Source of the DNA: Lachnospiraceae bacterium
Lineage (GTDB): Bacteria; Bacillota; Clostridia; Lachnospirales; Lachnospiraceae
Assembly: GCA_030524635.1 (NCBI GenBank)
Contig: JAUNGG010000001.1
Span: forward strand, 1-64,000
Length of the DNA: 64,000 nucleotides
Direction of reading: 5' to 3'
A program made the position numbers and the translations under genes. Below, in pieces: positions 8,770 through 17,048 of this stretch. How positions within the stretch are numbered: the first letter of the stretch is position 1; every line of letters begins with the position of its first letter. The notes beneath the pieces were generated by a model that saw nothing but the letters and a program-made list of their open reading frames with translations, searched no databases and was not told where the DNA came from.

Positions 8770-9793
8770 TTATGAAAACAGCCGCTGGCTGAAGTTTAAG
8801 CGGTGGGTGGATGGTGAAACCGATACGCTGACGGCAGAACGGATGGAATCTGCGGCGCCTGAGGAAAAAATTGGATCTGTAGAATTCAGGAAAGAAGCAG
8901 CAGAAGCAGGTGGGAAGGAAACCACAGAAGAAAACACAGATTCAAAAGCGGTGGAAATGCCGGCGGTTTCCTTGTCAGAAAAGCGGCCGGGAGACTTCGA
9001 ACCTGCCTTCCGCGGAGGACGGGGCATTCGGATGTACAACCGATTTTATCAGATCATGTCCATCCTCCTCTGCCTGAGTATTATTTTTGTGCTTTTGTGG
9101 ACCATTGCTTATCTGCCCATCTTCGGCAATGCAGGCAACCCGGATAATAATGAGGTTTCTGCCCGCTATATTGAGCAGGGCCTGAAGGAAACGGGAGCGG
9201 TGAACATCGTGACAGGCATGATTCTGGACTACCGTGCCTTTGACACCTTCGGGGAATCCTGTGTGCTTTTTATTGCATCCTGCTGTGTGCTGGTGCTTCT
9301 TCGCATCGATTCCGGCAGTCAGGATGAGAGGACGAAGAAACGGCTGGAGGAGGCAAACGACCGGCTTTTTGAGCCGAAAAATGATATTATTCTCCAGAAA
9401 TGTGCCTGCGTGCTGGTACCGGTGATCCTGGTGTTTGGCATTTACATTGTGCTGAACGGTCACCTGTCACCGGGAGGTGGATTTTCCGGCGGAGCCGTCC
9501 TTGGCTCCGGGCTGATCCTGTACCTGAATGCATTCGGATTTGAGAAAACGGAGAAGCTGTTTCATGAGAGGATCTACCGCCGGATCACCGTCTGCGCCCT
9601 GACCTTTTATTGTCTGGCGAAAAGCTATTCCTTCTTTACAGGAGCCAATCATCTGGAGAGCGGCATCCCGCTGGGAACGCCGGGAGCGATCTTAAGCAGC
9701 GGCCTGATCCTGCCTCTTAATATCTGTGTGGGGCTGGTGGTGGCCTGTACCATGTATGCGTTTTACACCTTATTCCGGAAAGGGGGCATGTAG
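8750..9793 (+). CDS. MbhE-MrpB fusion subunit of the antiporter complex
   Basis: A 347-residue protein. Residues 1-95 are a charged, poorly conserved cytoplasmic extension. Residues about 100-185 match MbhE, the second piece of the MrpA C-terminus (GAVNIVTGMILDYRAFDT). Residues about 210-345 match MnhB (GIYIVLNGHLSPGGGFSGGA). In archaeal Mbh these are separate subunits E and F; here they are one polypeptide. It overlaps the MbhD-like gene by 20 bases and abuts mnhC. The long N-terminal extension is unusual and contains no recognised motif. Confidence 0.8.
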   Translation: MSRRKDNYENSRWLKFKRWVDGETDTLTAERMESAAPEEKIGSVEFRKEAAEAGGKETTEENTDSKAVEMPAVSLSEKRPGDFEPAFRGGRGIRMYNRFYQIMSILLCLSIIFVLLWTIAYLPIFGNAGNPDNNEVSARYIEQGLKETGAVNIVTGMILDYRAFDTFGESCVLFIASCCVLVLLRIDSGSQDERTKKRLEEANDRLFEPKNDIILQKCACVLVPVILVFGIYIVLNGHLSPGGGFSGGAVLGSGLILYLNAFGFEKTEKLFHERIYRRITVCALTFYCLAKSYSFFTGANHLESGIPLGTPGAILSSGLILPLNICVGLVVACTMYAFYTLFRKGGM

Positions 9794-10171
9794 ATGGCAG
9801 CCCATTTGATTTATAATATAGAAGAAACGGTGGCGGTGATTTTGTTCGGCATTGGATTTACCATGCTTCTCCTGCACCGGAACCTGATCAAGAAGATCAT
9901 GGGAATGAATATTATGGACACCGCCGTGTATCTGTTTCTGGCATCTAAGGGATATATTAAGGGCCGGATGGTACCGATTGTGGTGGACGGCATCACCGAC
10001 GTGTCGGCTTATATCAATCCGGTTCCCAGCGGACTGGTACTGACCGGTATCGTGGTTTCTGTCAGCACCACAGCGCTGATGCTGGCGCTGACCATCCGCC
10101 TGTATGAACGTTATCATTCTCTGGATCTGGATGAGATCTTGATGCGGGCGAAGAAGGAGGAGAAGTCATGA
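9794..10171 (+). CDS. mnhC: Mrp/Mnh antiporter subunit C (NuoK/MbhG-like)
   Basis: A 125-residue protein with three membrane spans, homologous to MnhC, MbhG and NuoK. The segment GVVVSVSTTALMLALTIRLY-like (here GIVVSVSTTALMLALTIRLY) carries the conserved C-terminal span. Its start codon directly follows the stop of the upstream gene, and its stop overlaps the next start (ATGA). NuoK-type subunits supply conserved acidic residues for proton transfer between antiporter-like subunits. Confidence 0.88.
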   Translation: MAAHLIYNIEETVAVILFGIGFTMLLLHRNLIKKIMGMNIMDTAVYLFLASKGYIKGRMVPIVVDGITDVSAYINPVPSGLVLTGIVVSVSTTALMLALTIRLYERYHSLDLDEILMRAKKEEKS

Positions 10172-11664
10172 CACTGGTACAGAATTTTCCTTTCTTTTCC
10201 ATTATCATTGCCATGTTTTCCGGCATCATTTCCTCGGTCCTGACGGGAAAGCAGGCAAAGAATGTAAGTCTTGGGGCCATCCTGATCACAACAGCCATGT
10301 CCGGAGCAGTGCTTTCCTACTGCCTGGGAACCGGACAAAGCTATACCTATATGATGGGACATTTCCCGGCGCCCTGGGGCAATGAGATCCGCGCCGGTGT
10401 GCTGGAAGGTTTGACGGCCCTGCTGTTTTGCATCGTCATGTTTCTGTCGGTGATCGGCGGCATGAGACATACCTTTGAGGATGTGGAAGATTTAAAGACA
10501 AACCTATTCTTTATTATGATCGATCTGATGCTAAGCTCCCTTCTGGCGCTGATCTACACCAATGACTTGTTTACTGCCTATGTGTTCGTGGAGATCAATA
10601 CCATAGCCGGATGCGGCCTGATCATGATCCGGCAGAAGGGGCGAAGCTTTACAGCGGCCATCCGGTATATGATCATGAGCCAGCTAGGCTCCGGTTTATT
10701 CCTGATCGGCCTGACCCTTCTTTATGATGTGACCGGGCATCTTCTCATGAGTCCGGCAAAGGAAGCTGTGTCGGCCATCGAAGCGGCGGGAAGCTATGAG
10801 ATCCCTATGCTGGTAATCCTGGCGGTAATCAGCGTGGGCCTGGCGATTAAGAGCGGTCTGTATCCCTTCCACTCCTGGATCCCGGATACCTACGGCTACG
10901 CTACGCCCACGGCAAGCGCCATCCTGTCCGGTCTGGTGTCGAAGGGCTATATCTTCCTGCTGATCAAGATCTTTTACCGGGTGCTGGGGCGGGAAAATGT
11001 GATCGCCAGCCGGATCGTCAATGTGCTGTTTCTCTTTGGACTGGCCGGGATGATCATGGGCTCTGTCCATGCAATACTGGAAAAGGACACCAGAAGAATG
11101 ATTGCCTATTCCTCGGTGGCGCAGATCGGATATATTTACATGGGAATCGGACTGGGAACCCAGGCAGGGATGGTGGCAGCGATCTTCCATATGTTTACCC
11201 ATTCAGCCACAAAGGCCCTGCTGTTTATCAGCGCGGTGGGACTTTATGAGGTTTCCGGAGAACGAAAGGATTACCGGAGCCTGAGAGGAGCTGGCTACCG
11301 CAATCCGCTGGCTGGCATCGGCTTTACCGTAGGGGCCCTGTCCATGGTGGGCTTCCCCATGCTGTCTGGTTTTATCTCAAAGCTGCTGTTTGCCACCACG
11401 GCCCTTCAGAGTCCTCATAAGATGATGCCCACCCTGATCGGTCTGGCGGTGAGCACCGTGCTGAATGCCGTGTACTTTTTGCGGCTGGTGATCACCCTGT
11501 ATACCAAGTCTGGCGAAGCAGGCGGTGAGATAAGAGCAGCCGGGTTTGACAGGAAGGAAAATGGGGCAGCCATCTGCTGCTTTATCCTGCTGAATTTGTT
11601 TTTGGGATTGATGTCCCAGCCGGTGGTGCAGGCGATCGCAGATGGACTGGCAATGTTTGATTAG
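10168..11664 (+). CDS. Proton-translocating antiporter-like subunit 1 (MrpD/MbhH/NuoN type)
   Basis: A 498-residue membrane protein with about 14 spans. It retains the residues expected of a functional antiporter-like subunit: a glutamate in span 5 (YVFVEINTIAG), a lysine in span 7 (AIKSGLYPFHSWIPD), a further lysine after ATPTASAILSG, and FISK near span 12. By position it is the MbhH/MrpD equivalent. Its start overlaps the mnhC stop. Three more large homologues follow, so this complex would have four such pumps instead of the two of classical Mrp. Confidence 0.85.
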   Translation: MTLVQNFPFFSIIIAMFSGIISSVLTGKQAKNVSLGAILITTAMSGAVLSYCLGTGQSYTYMMGHFPAPWGNEIRAGVLEGLTALLFCIVMFLSVIGGMRHTFEDVEDLKTNLFFIMIDLMLSSLLALIYTNDLFTAYVFVEINTIAGCGLIMIRQKGRSFTAAIRYMIMSQLGSGLFLIGLTLLYDVTGHLLMSPAKEAVSAIEAAGSYEIPMLVILAVISVGLAIKSGLYPFHSWIPDTYGYATPTASAILSGLVSKGYIFLLIKIFYRVLGRENVIASRIVNVLFLFGLAGMIMGSVHAILEKDTRRMIAYSSVAQIGYIYMGIGLGTQAGMVAAIFHMFTHSATKALLFISAVGLYEVSGERKDYRSLRGAGYRNPLAGIGFTVGALSMVGFPMLSGFISKLLFATTALQSPHKMMPTLIGLAVSTVLNAVYFLRLVITLYTKSGEAGGEIRAAGFDRKENGAAICCFILLNLFLGLMSQPVVQAIADGLAMFD

Positions 11665-11674
11665 ATTTTTGCGG

Positions 11675-11710
11675 GTAACGGTGATGGTATTAACAGTAAC
11701 GATTAAGGAG
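11675..11710 (+). repeat. GTAAC/GTTAC-type hairpin, copy 2
   Basis: GTAACGGTGATGGTA begins the element and AACAGTAACG closes it (11692-11701); the AAGGAG ribosome site of the next gene follows at once. It aligns well with the copies at 44167 and 51734. It fills the only real gap in this otherwise overlapping operon. Confidence 0.55.
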
Positions 11711-11718
11711 ACGACCTT

Positions 11719-13215
11719 ATGGAAGGAAATATGATGTTAATTCTGCCGGTATTGTTCCCCATTTTAATGGGAATTGCAGTGCTGGCAGGAAAAGGCTTTC
11801 GAAGGAATCGGAAGGCATTGATCGGAGCCGTATTGGCCGGTTTGGCGGGAAGCGGGGTGTTGACAGGAGCGGCGCTGGCAGGAGGCGGAGACTGGTTCCG
11901 GCTGTGGCAGCTGACGGAGCATACGGCAGTAGAATTTCAGATCGATGGAGTCAGCCGCCTCTTTGCTGCGCTGACTGCGGCAGTCTGGCTGCTGGCAGGA
12001 ATTTATTCAGTTGTATACATGACCCACGAGGAGGATGAATGCCGGTTTTTTGGATTTTATCTGATCGTGCTTGGAGTGCTGATTGCACTGGATTTTTCTG
12101 CAAACCTGATTACCTTTTATGTGTGCTATGAGATGATGACCTTGACCTCGCTTCCTCTGGTGCTTCATGAGCGGACCAGGGAAGCCGTGATGGCAGGCTT
12201 AAAATATTTGTTTTACTCGGTGGCAGGAGCGTTTTTGGCATTATTTGGGATTTTTTTCCTGACAACCGTGTGCCAGGATCTGACCTTTACACCTGGCGGC
12301 ATTCTGGATCCGGCGGCAATTGCCGGGAAGGAAGGACTGTTTTTAGCAGCAGTCTGCTGTATGGTTATCGGTTTTGGAACGAAGGCAGGTATGTTTCCCC
12401 TTCACGGCTGGCTGCCTACCGCCCACCCGGTGGCTCCGGCACCTGCCAGTGCCGTGCTTTCCGGCGTGATCACCAAATCCGGTGTTCTGGCGCTGGTGCG
12501 GGTGGTGTACTATATCGCAGGGCCTGACCTGCTGCGGGGCACCTGGGTACAGAGCCTGTGGATCGTTTTAACGCTGCTGACCGTATTTATGGGATCGATG
12601 CTGGCCTACAAGGAACCGGTGATGAAGAAGCGGCTGGCCTACTCCACCGTCAGCCAGGTATCTTATGTTCTTTTTGGATTAAGTCTTTTGGAACCCACAG
12701 CCTTTGTGGGGGCATTATCCCATGTGGTGTTCCATTCTCTGGTGAAAAATGCATTGTTTTTAACAGCCGGAGCCATTATCTTCCGTACCGGCTGGACCAG
12801 GGTGAGCCAGATGCGGGGACTGGGAAAAGTGATGCCGGTGACGCTGGGCTGCTATACTCTGGTTTCCCTGACATTGGTGGGAATTCCGCCTACCAGCGGC
12901 TTTATCAGCAAATGGTATCTGGCCCAGGGTGCCCTGGCCTCCAGGACGGGAGCCTTCAGCTGGATCGGTCCGGTGATCTTGCTGATCAGTGCGCTTCTGA
13001 CGGCTGGATACCTTCTGCCCCTGACCATTGACGGATATTTTCCGGGAGCTGATTTCGATGAGGCCAAGCTTCAGGAGAGAAGCCTTCTGGGGAAGGAGCC
13101 CAGCCTGTGGATGCTGGTTCCGATTCTGATTCTGACTCTTGGGGCCGTGCTGCTGGGATGCTTCCCAGGGCCGCTTCTTCACGGCCTTGAAACGATCGCT
13201 CAGTCGGTGCTTTGA
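11719..13215 (+). CDS. Proton-translocating antiporter-like subunit 2 (NuoM/MrpD type)
   Basis: A 498-residue membrane protein with about 14 spans. The span-5 glutamate (CYEMMTLTSLPLVL), span-7 lysine (FGTKAGMFPLHGWLP), VAPAPASAVLSGVITKSG and FISKWY are all present, so proton conduction is likely. It follows a 54-base gap that holds a hairpin repeat, with AAGGAG at 11705-11710. Its nearest relatives are NuoM/HyfB-like proteins of the proton-conducting transporter family. It is an extra subunit relative to both Mrp and Mbh. Confidence 0.83.
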   Translation: MEGNMMLILPVLFPILMGIAVLAGKGFRRNRKALIGAVLAGLAGSGVLTGAALAGGGDWFRLWQLTEHTAVEFQIDGVSRLFAALTAAVWLLAGIYSVVYMTHEEDECRFFGFYLIVLGVLIALDFSANLITFYVCYEMMTLTSLPLVLHERTREAVMAGLKYLFYSVAGAFLALFGIFFLTTVCQDLTFTPGGILDPAAIAGKEGLFLAAVCCMVIGFGTKAGMFPLHGWLPTAHPVAPAPASAVLSGVITKSGVLALVRVVYYIAGPDLLRGTWVQSLWIVLTLLTVFMGSMLAYKEPVMKKRLAYSTVSQVSYVLFGLSLLEPTAFVGALSHVVFHSLVKNALFLTAGAIIFRTGWTRVSQMRGLGKVMPVTLGCYTLVSLTLVGIPPTSGFISKWYLAQGALASRTGAFSWIGPVILLISALLTAGYLLPLTIDGYFPGADFDEAKLQERSLLGKEPSLWMLVPILILTLGAVLLGCFPGPLLHGLETIAQSVL

Positions 13216-13228
13216 TGGAGGGATGAGG

Positions 13229-14866
13229 ATGAATGCAATGTTATTAGCAGTGCCGGCTCTTCTTCCATTACTTGGAGGCATGGTGCTTTTGCTGACCAGC
13301 CAGTTTGGGCCGCTGGCGGAGAAAATTCGGATTGCGGAAAAAAGGAAAGGAACCGGGATTATTTCCTACCGTTTTCTGGAATGTTATGTGGAAGGCATCA
13401 CCATCTTAAACAGTCTGGTGCTTCTGTGGCTGATCTTCCATATGGGAGAGGAGCAGTTTGTGCTGTTTAGGCTGTACGGAGAATTGAAGGTGATGTTCCA
13501 TTTGGATCCCATGGGAAAGGTCTTTGCCGGGCTGATCGGTATTCTGTGGCCGCTGGCGGTTTTATATTCCTTTGAATATATGAGGGAGGAGAAGCGGAAA
13601 GCCACCTTCTTCTCCTACTATCTGATGACCTACGGAGTAACGGCCGGGATCGCGCTGGCTGGAAATCTGGTCACCCTGTATTTGTTTTACGAGATGCTGA
13701 CTCTGGCCACCTTCCCTCTGGTACTGTTCCCTATGACCAAGGAGGCGGTGCGGGCCAGCCGGAAGTATTTGTATTACTCCATCGGAGGAGCGGCGTTTGC
13801 CTTTCTGGGGCTGGTGTTTGTATTAAGCTTTTCTGCCACCGGCAGTACAGAATTTCTCCCAGGCGGTGTGCTGGATGTAAATGCAGCCAATACCAGAAGA
13901 AATCTTCTTCTTTTCATGTATGTGCTGGGATTTTACGGATTCGGTGTAAAAGCCGTGATCTTTCCATGTCATAAATGGCTTCCGCCGGCCACGGTGGCGC
14001 CGACTCCGGTAACTGCCCTGCTTCACGCAGTAGCAGTGGTAAAATCCGGCGCCTTTGCCATCCTGCGGCTGACCTATTTCAGCTTCGGAACCCGGTTTCT
14101 GCGGGGAAGCTGGGCCCAGTGGGTGGTGATGGCGGCAGCTATGGTGACCATCGCCTACGGTTCCACCATGGCGGTGAAGGAGGTTCACTGGAAGCGGCGT
14201 CTGGCCTATTCCACTGTCAGCAACCTGTCCTATATTCTTCTGGGAGTCTCCATGATGAGTCCTTTGGGGCTGGCGGCAGCGCTGAGCCATATGGTATTTC
14301 ACGGATTTATGAAGATTTGTTCCTTCTTCTGCGCAGGAGCCGTGATGCATCAGACAGGAAAGACGTATGTATATGAACTGGATGGAATGGGACAAAGGAT
14401 GCCGGTGACCTTCGGCTGTCTGACAGTGGCCAGTCTTTCTCTGGTTGGAATTCCACTGTTTGCCGGCTTTATCAGCAAATGGAATATTGCAAGGGCAGCC
14501 TTTACCTGCGCCATGGAGGGAAGCGGCGGTACCAGTGGCTTTCACGGAAGCTGGCTGGCCTTTGGGGCAGTGGCTGTGCTGCTTTACTCAGCGCTGATGA
14601 CAGCCGTTTATATGCTGACGGTGCTGGTGCGGGCGTATTTTCCCAAGCTGGGGACAGCGGTGATGGGAGCAGATTCAAAAGCAGGTGTAAGTACAGCAGT
14701 AAATCCTGCGCACACAGCTTCCCCAGAGAACGATAGTAGTTCCGGCGATCCCAACTGGATGATGCTGGTTCCTCTGGTGCTGTTTGCGGTGGTGATCATC
14801 GGGCTGGGGCTCCATTCCCAGCCGCTGAGGAAGTTACAGATGCTGAAAGGAGGAGAGGCTGGATGA
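13229..14866 (+). CDS. Proton-translocating antiporter-like subunit 3
   Basis: A 545-residue membrane protein of the same family. Conserved features: LFYEMLTLATFPLVL (span-5 Glu), FGVKAVIFPCHKWLPP (span-7 Lys), TPVTALLHAVAVVKSG, and FISKWN. GGAGGG at 13217-13222 lies six bases before ATG 13229; ATG 13223 immediately abuts it and ATG 13139 lies inside the preceding gene. A Ser/Asn/Asp-rich insertion near residues 490-510 is not typical. It is likely a second duplicated pump; paralogy with the previous gene is visible in the shared motifs. Confidence 0.83.
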   Translation: MNAMLLAVPALLPLLGGMVLLLTSQFGPLAEKIRIAEKRKGTGIISYRFLECYVEGITILNSLVLLWLIFHMGEEQFVLFRLYGELKVMFHLDPMGKVFAGLIGILWPLAVLYSFEYMREEKRKATFFSYYLMTYGVTAGIALAGNLVTLYLFYEMLTLATFPLVLFPMTKEAVRASRKYLYYSIGGAAFAFLGLVFVLSFSATGSTEFLPGGVLDVNAANTRRNLLLFMYVLGFYGFGVKAVIFPCHKWLPPATVAPTPVTALLHAVAVVKSGAFAILRLTYFSFGTRFLRGSWAQWVVMAAAMVTIAYGSTMAVKEVHWKRRLAYSTVSNLSYILLGVSMMSPLGLAAALSHMVFHGFMKICSFFCAGAVMHQTGKTYVYELDGMGQRMPVTFGCLTVASLSLVGIPLFAGFISKWNIARAAFTCAMEGSGGTSGFHGSWLAFGAVAVLLYSALMTAVYMLTVLVRAYFPKLGTAVMGADSKAGVSTAVNPAHTASPENDSSSGDPNWMMLVPLVLFAVVIIGLGLHSQPLRKLQMLKGGEAG

Positions 14867-14880
14867 CATGAATAGCTGGA

Positions 14881-17004
14881 ATGACAAGAATAGCAGGAAT
14901 GGCAGAGCTGGCAGGGCAGAAAGCAGCAGACATCCTGATCCCGGGAATCTGCGGATTCGGGCTTCATCTGCGGCTGGACGGATTCCGGCTGATCTATACA
15001 CTGATTGCTGTTTTGATGTGGAGCGTCAGCGGTGTATTTTCCAGGGAATATATGGCACATTACCAGAAACGGGTGCGGTATTATGTGTTTTTCTGGATCA
15101 CCTTCCTTGCCACTGCAGGGGTGTTTTTGTCAGAAGATCTGTATACTACCTTCATTTTCTTTGAGGTCATGTCCTTCACCTCCTATGTGTGGGTGGCATT
15201 TGATGAGAAGAAGGAGTCACTCCGGGCGGCGGAAACCTATCTGGCGGTAGCTGTGATCGGCGGTATGGTGATGCTGATGGGACTGTTTGTGCTGTATGAT
15301 CTGCTGGGAACCCTGGATATGGACCAACTTCCGGCCGCCGCCGCAGCTGCTGCCAGGCAAGGATATCAGGCAAGACTGTACGGGGCGGGGGCCCTTCTCC
15401 TGGTTGGCTTCGGCGCAAAGGCAGGCTGTTTTCCTCTTCATATCTGGCTCCCCAAGGCCCATCCAGTGGCGCCGGCTCCGGCCAGTGCACTGCTGTCCGG
15501 TATTTTAACGAAGACCGGTATTTTCGGCATTATTGTGGTATCCTGCAGGCTGTTTGGGGCAGATGCGGCTTGGGGGCTTCTGATTACCGGGCTGGGTCTG
15601 ATCACCATGTTTTTAGGGGCGCTGCTTGCGGTCTTTTCCATTAACCTGAAGCGGACGCTGGCATGCTCCTCCGTGTCCCAGATCGGGTTTATCCTGGTTG
15701 GGGTGGGAATGTGTGGTATGCTGGCATCAGCAGGAGCCAATCCCTCTATGGCAGCAAGAGGCGCATTCCTTCATATGGTAAACCACTCGCTGTTTAAGCT
15801 GGTGCTGTTTCTCTGTGCCGGAGCCGTCTTTATGAATCTTCATCAGCTGGACCTGAATCAGATCCGGGGCTTCGGAAGGAAAAAGCCGCTGCTGGCGGGA
15901 TGCTTTCTGATGGGAGCGCTGGGGATCAGCGGAATTCCTGGCTGGAGCGGGTATGTGAGCAAGACGCTGCTCCATGAAAGCATTGTGGAGTACCGGGAGC
16001 TGATCGCAGAAGGAGCAGCAGGTGCAGCAGGCGCAGCGAAGGCAGAGGCAGTTTCCGCAGCAGCAGAAACGATAAGCAGGCTGGCTGGAAATCCGGTTCT
16101 CTGGACGGCGGCGGAATGGATCTTCCTGATTACAGGCGGTATGACCGTTTCTTACATGCTGAAGCTGTTTTTTGCCATATTTGTTGAACGGAATGAAGAT
16201 GCAAAGCGGCAGGCAGAATTTGATGCTATGTCGGGGCGGTATATGAAAGGTGCCAGCGGTTTCGTGCTGGCGATTCCGGCAGGCCTGATTTTGATTCTTG
16301 GGATGCTTCCCGATCTTACCATGAACCGGCTGGCGGATTTGGGACAAGGATTTTTCCTGGCCGGAGGAATGGAACATGCAGTTCATTATTTCGGCCTTGC
16401 CAATCTGAAAGGCGGATTGATCTCGATTGGAATTGGAATCCTGCTGTATCTTCTGGTAATCCGCACCTGGCTGATGGCGGACAAACAATATGCAGACCGC
16501 TGGCCGAAGAAGCTGGATCTGGAGGAGCTGATATACCGGCCGATTCTGCAGGTCCTGCTTCCCGGGGTGTTTGGAGCTGTATTTGGATTGCTTGATCAAT
16601 ATTTGATATCGACCCTGGTCACGGTATTTCTGGCAGTATCAGCTGTGGTGTGCCGGAGCATGGATCATCTGGCGGACGGGATCATTCTTCTGGCCAGAAG
16701 AACCACCCACCGGCAGGCAAAGGAACCGGTTCATCACGCAGAAAGCGACCGCCTGGCAAGATGGCTGGGCAGACGGCTGGATAGTCTGGCACGGCTTCGG
16801 ATATGGCGGAAGGATGGGGAAAAGGCAGCCGGACGGGCTTCCACGGCTTCCTCATCCAGGATTCCAGGGCTGGTGCGCCTGGAGGAGGCTGTGTTAAGGA
16901 ACGGACGGCTGGTGGAGGAAAGCTTTTCCTTTGGCTTGATGCTGTTCTGTATTGGACTGTGCCTGACTTTGGGGTATCTGCTGCTTGAATTTATTCGATT
17001 TTAA
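14881..17004 (+). CDS. Proton-translocating antiporter-like subunit 4 (NuoL/MrpA N-terminal type)
   Basis: A 707-residue membrane protein. It carries FFEVMSFTSYVWVA (span-5 Glu), FGAKAGCFPLHIWLPKAHP (span-7 Lys), VAPAPASALLSGILTKTG and YVSKTLLHES. It has extra C-terminal spans and a charged segment (about residues 610-680). It is the longest of the four and lacks the MbhD/MbhE domains that a full MrpA would carry, which are encoded upstream. The start is the first ATG after an in-frame stop at 14869; the ribosome site is weak, so translation may depend on coupling to the gene before it. It ends the operon without an obvious terminator. Confidence 0.8.
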   Translation: MTRIAGMAELAGQKAADILIPGICGFGLHLRLDGFRLIYTLIAVLMWSVSGVFSREYMAHYQKRVRYYVFFWITFLATAGVFLSEDLYTTFIFFEVMSFTSYVWVAFDEKKESLRAAETYLAVAVIGGMVMLMGLFVLYDLLGTLDMDQLPAAAAAAARQGYQARLYGAGALLLVGFGAKAGCFPLHIWLPKAHPVAPAPASALLSGILTKTGIFGIIVVSCRLFGADAAWGLLITGLGLITMFLGALLAVFSINLKRTLACSSVSQIGFILVGVGMCGMLASAGANPSMAARGAFLHMVNHSLFKLVLFLCAGAVFMNLHQLDLNQIRGFGRKKPLLAGCFLMGALGISGIPGWSGYVSKTLLHESIVEYRELIAEGAAGAAGAAKAEAVSAAAETISRLAGNPVLWTAAEWIFLITGGMTVSYMLKLFFAIFVERNEDAKRQAEFDAMSGRYMKGASGFVLAIPAGLILILGMLPDLTMNRLADLGQGFFLAGGMEHAVHYFGLANLKGGLISIGIGILLYLLVIRTWLMADKQYADRWPKKLDLEELIYRPILQVLLPGVFGAVFGLLDQYLISTLVTVFLAVSAVVCRSMDHLADGIILLARRTTHRQAKEPVHHAESDRLARWLGRRLDSLARLRIWRKDGEKAAGRASTASSSRIPGLVRLEEAVLRNGRLVEESFSFGLMLFCIGLCLTLGYLLLEFIRF

Positions 17005-17048
17005 AATGGTGTGATCGTATCGTTTGTATATAAGACAGAGGTGGTAGA

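Noticed and set aside
15727-16599. Minus-strand 290-residue ORF opposite antiporter subunit 4
   Set aside because: Antisense shadow of a conserved membrane protein; no ribosome site and no domain.
17005-17048. Promoter for the PrpR-type regulator (TATATAA at 17027)
   Set aside because: No matching -35 box at 16-18 bases; read-through from the antiporter operon is as likely.
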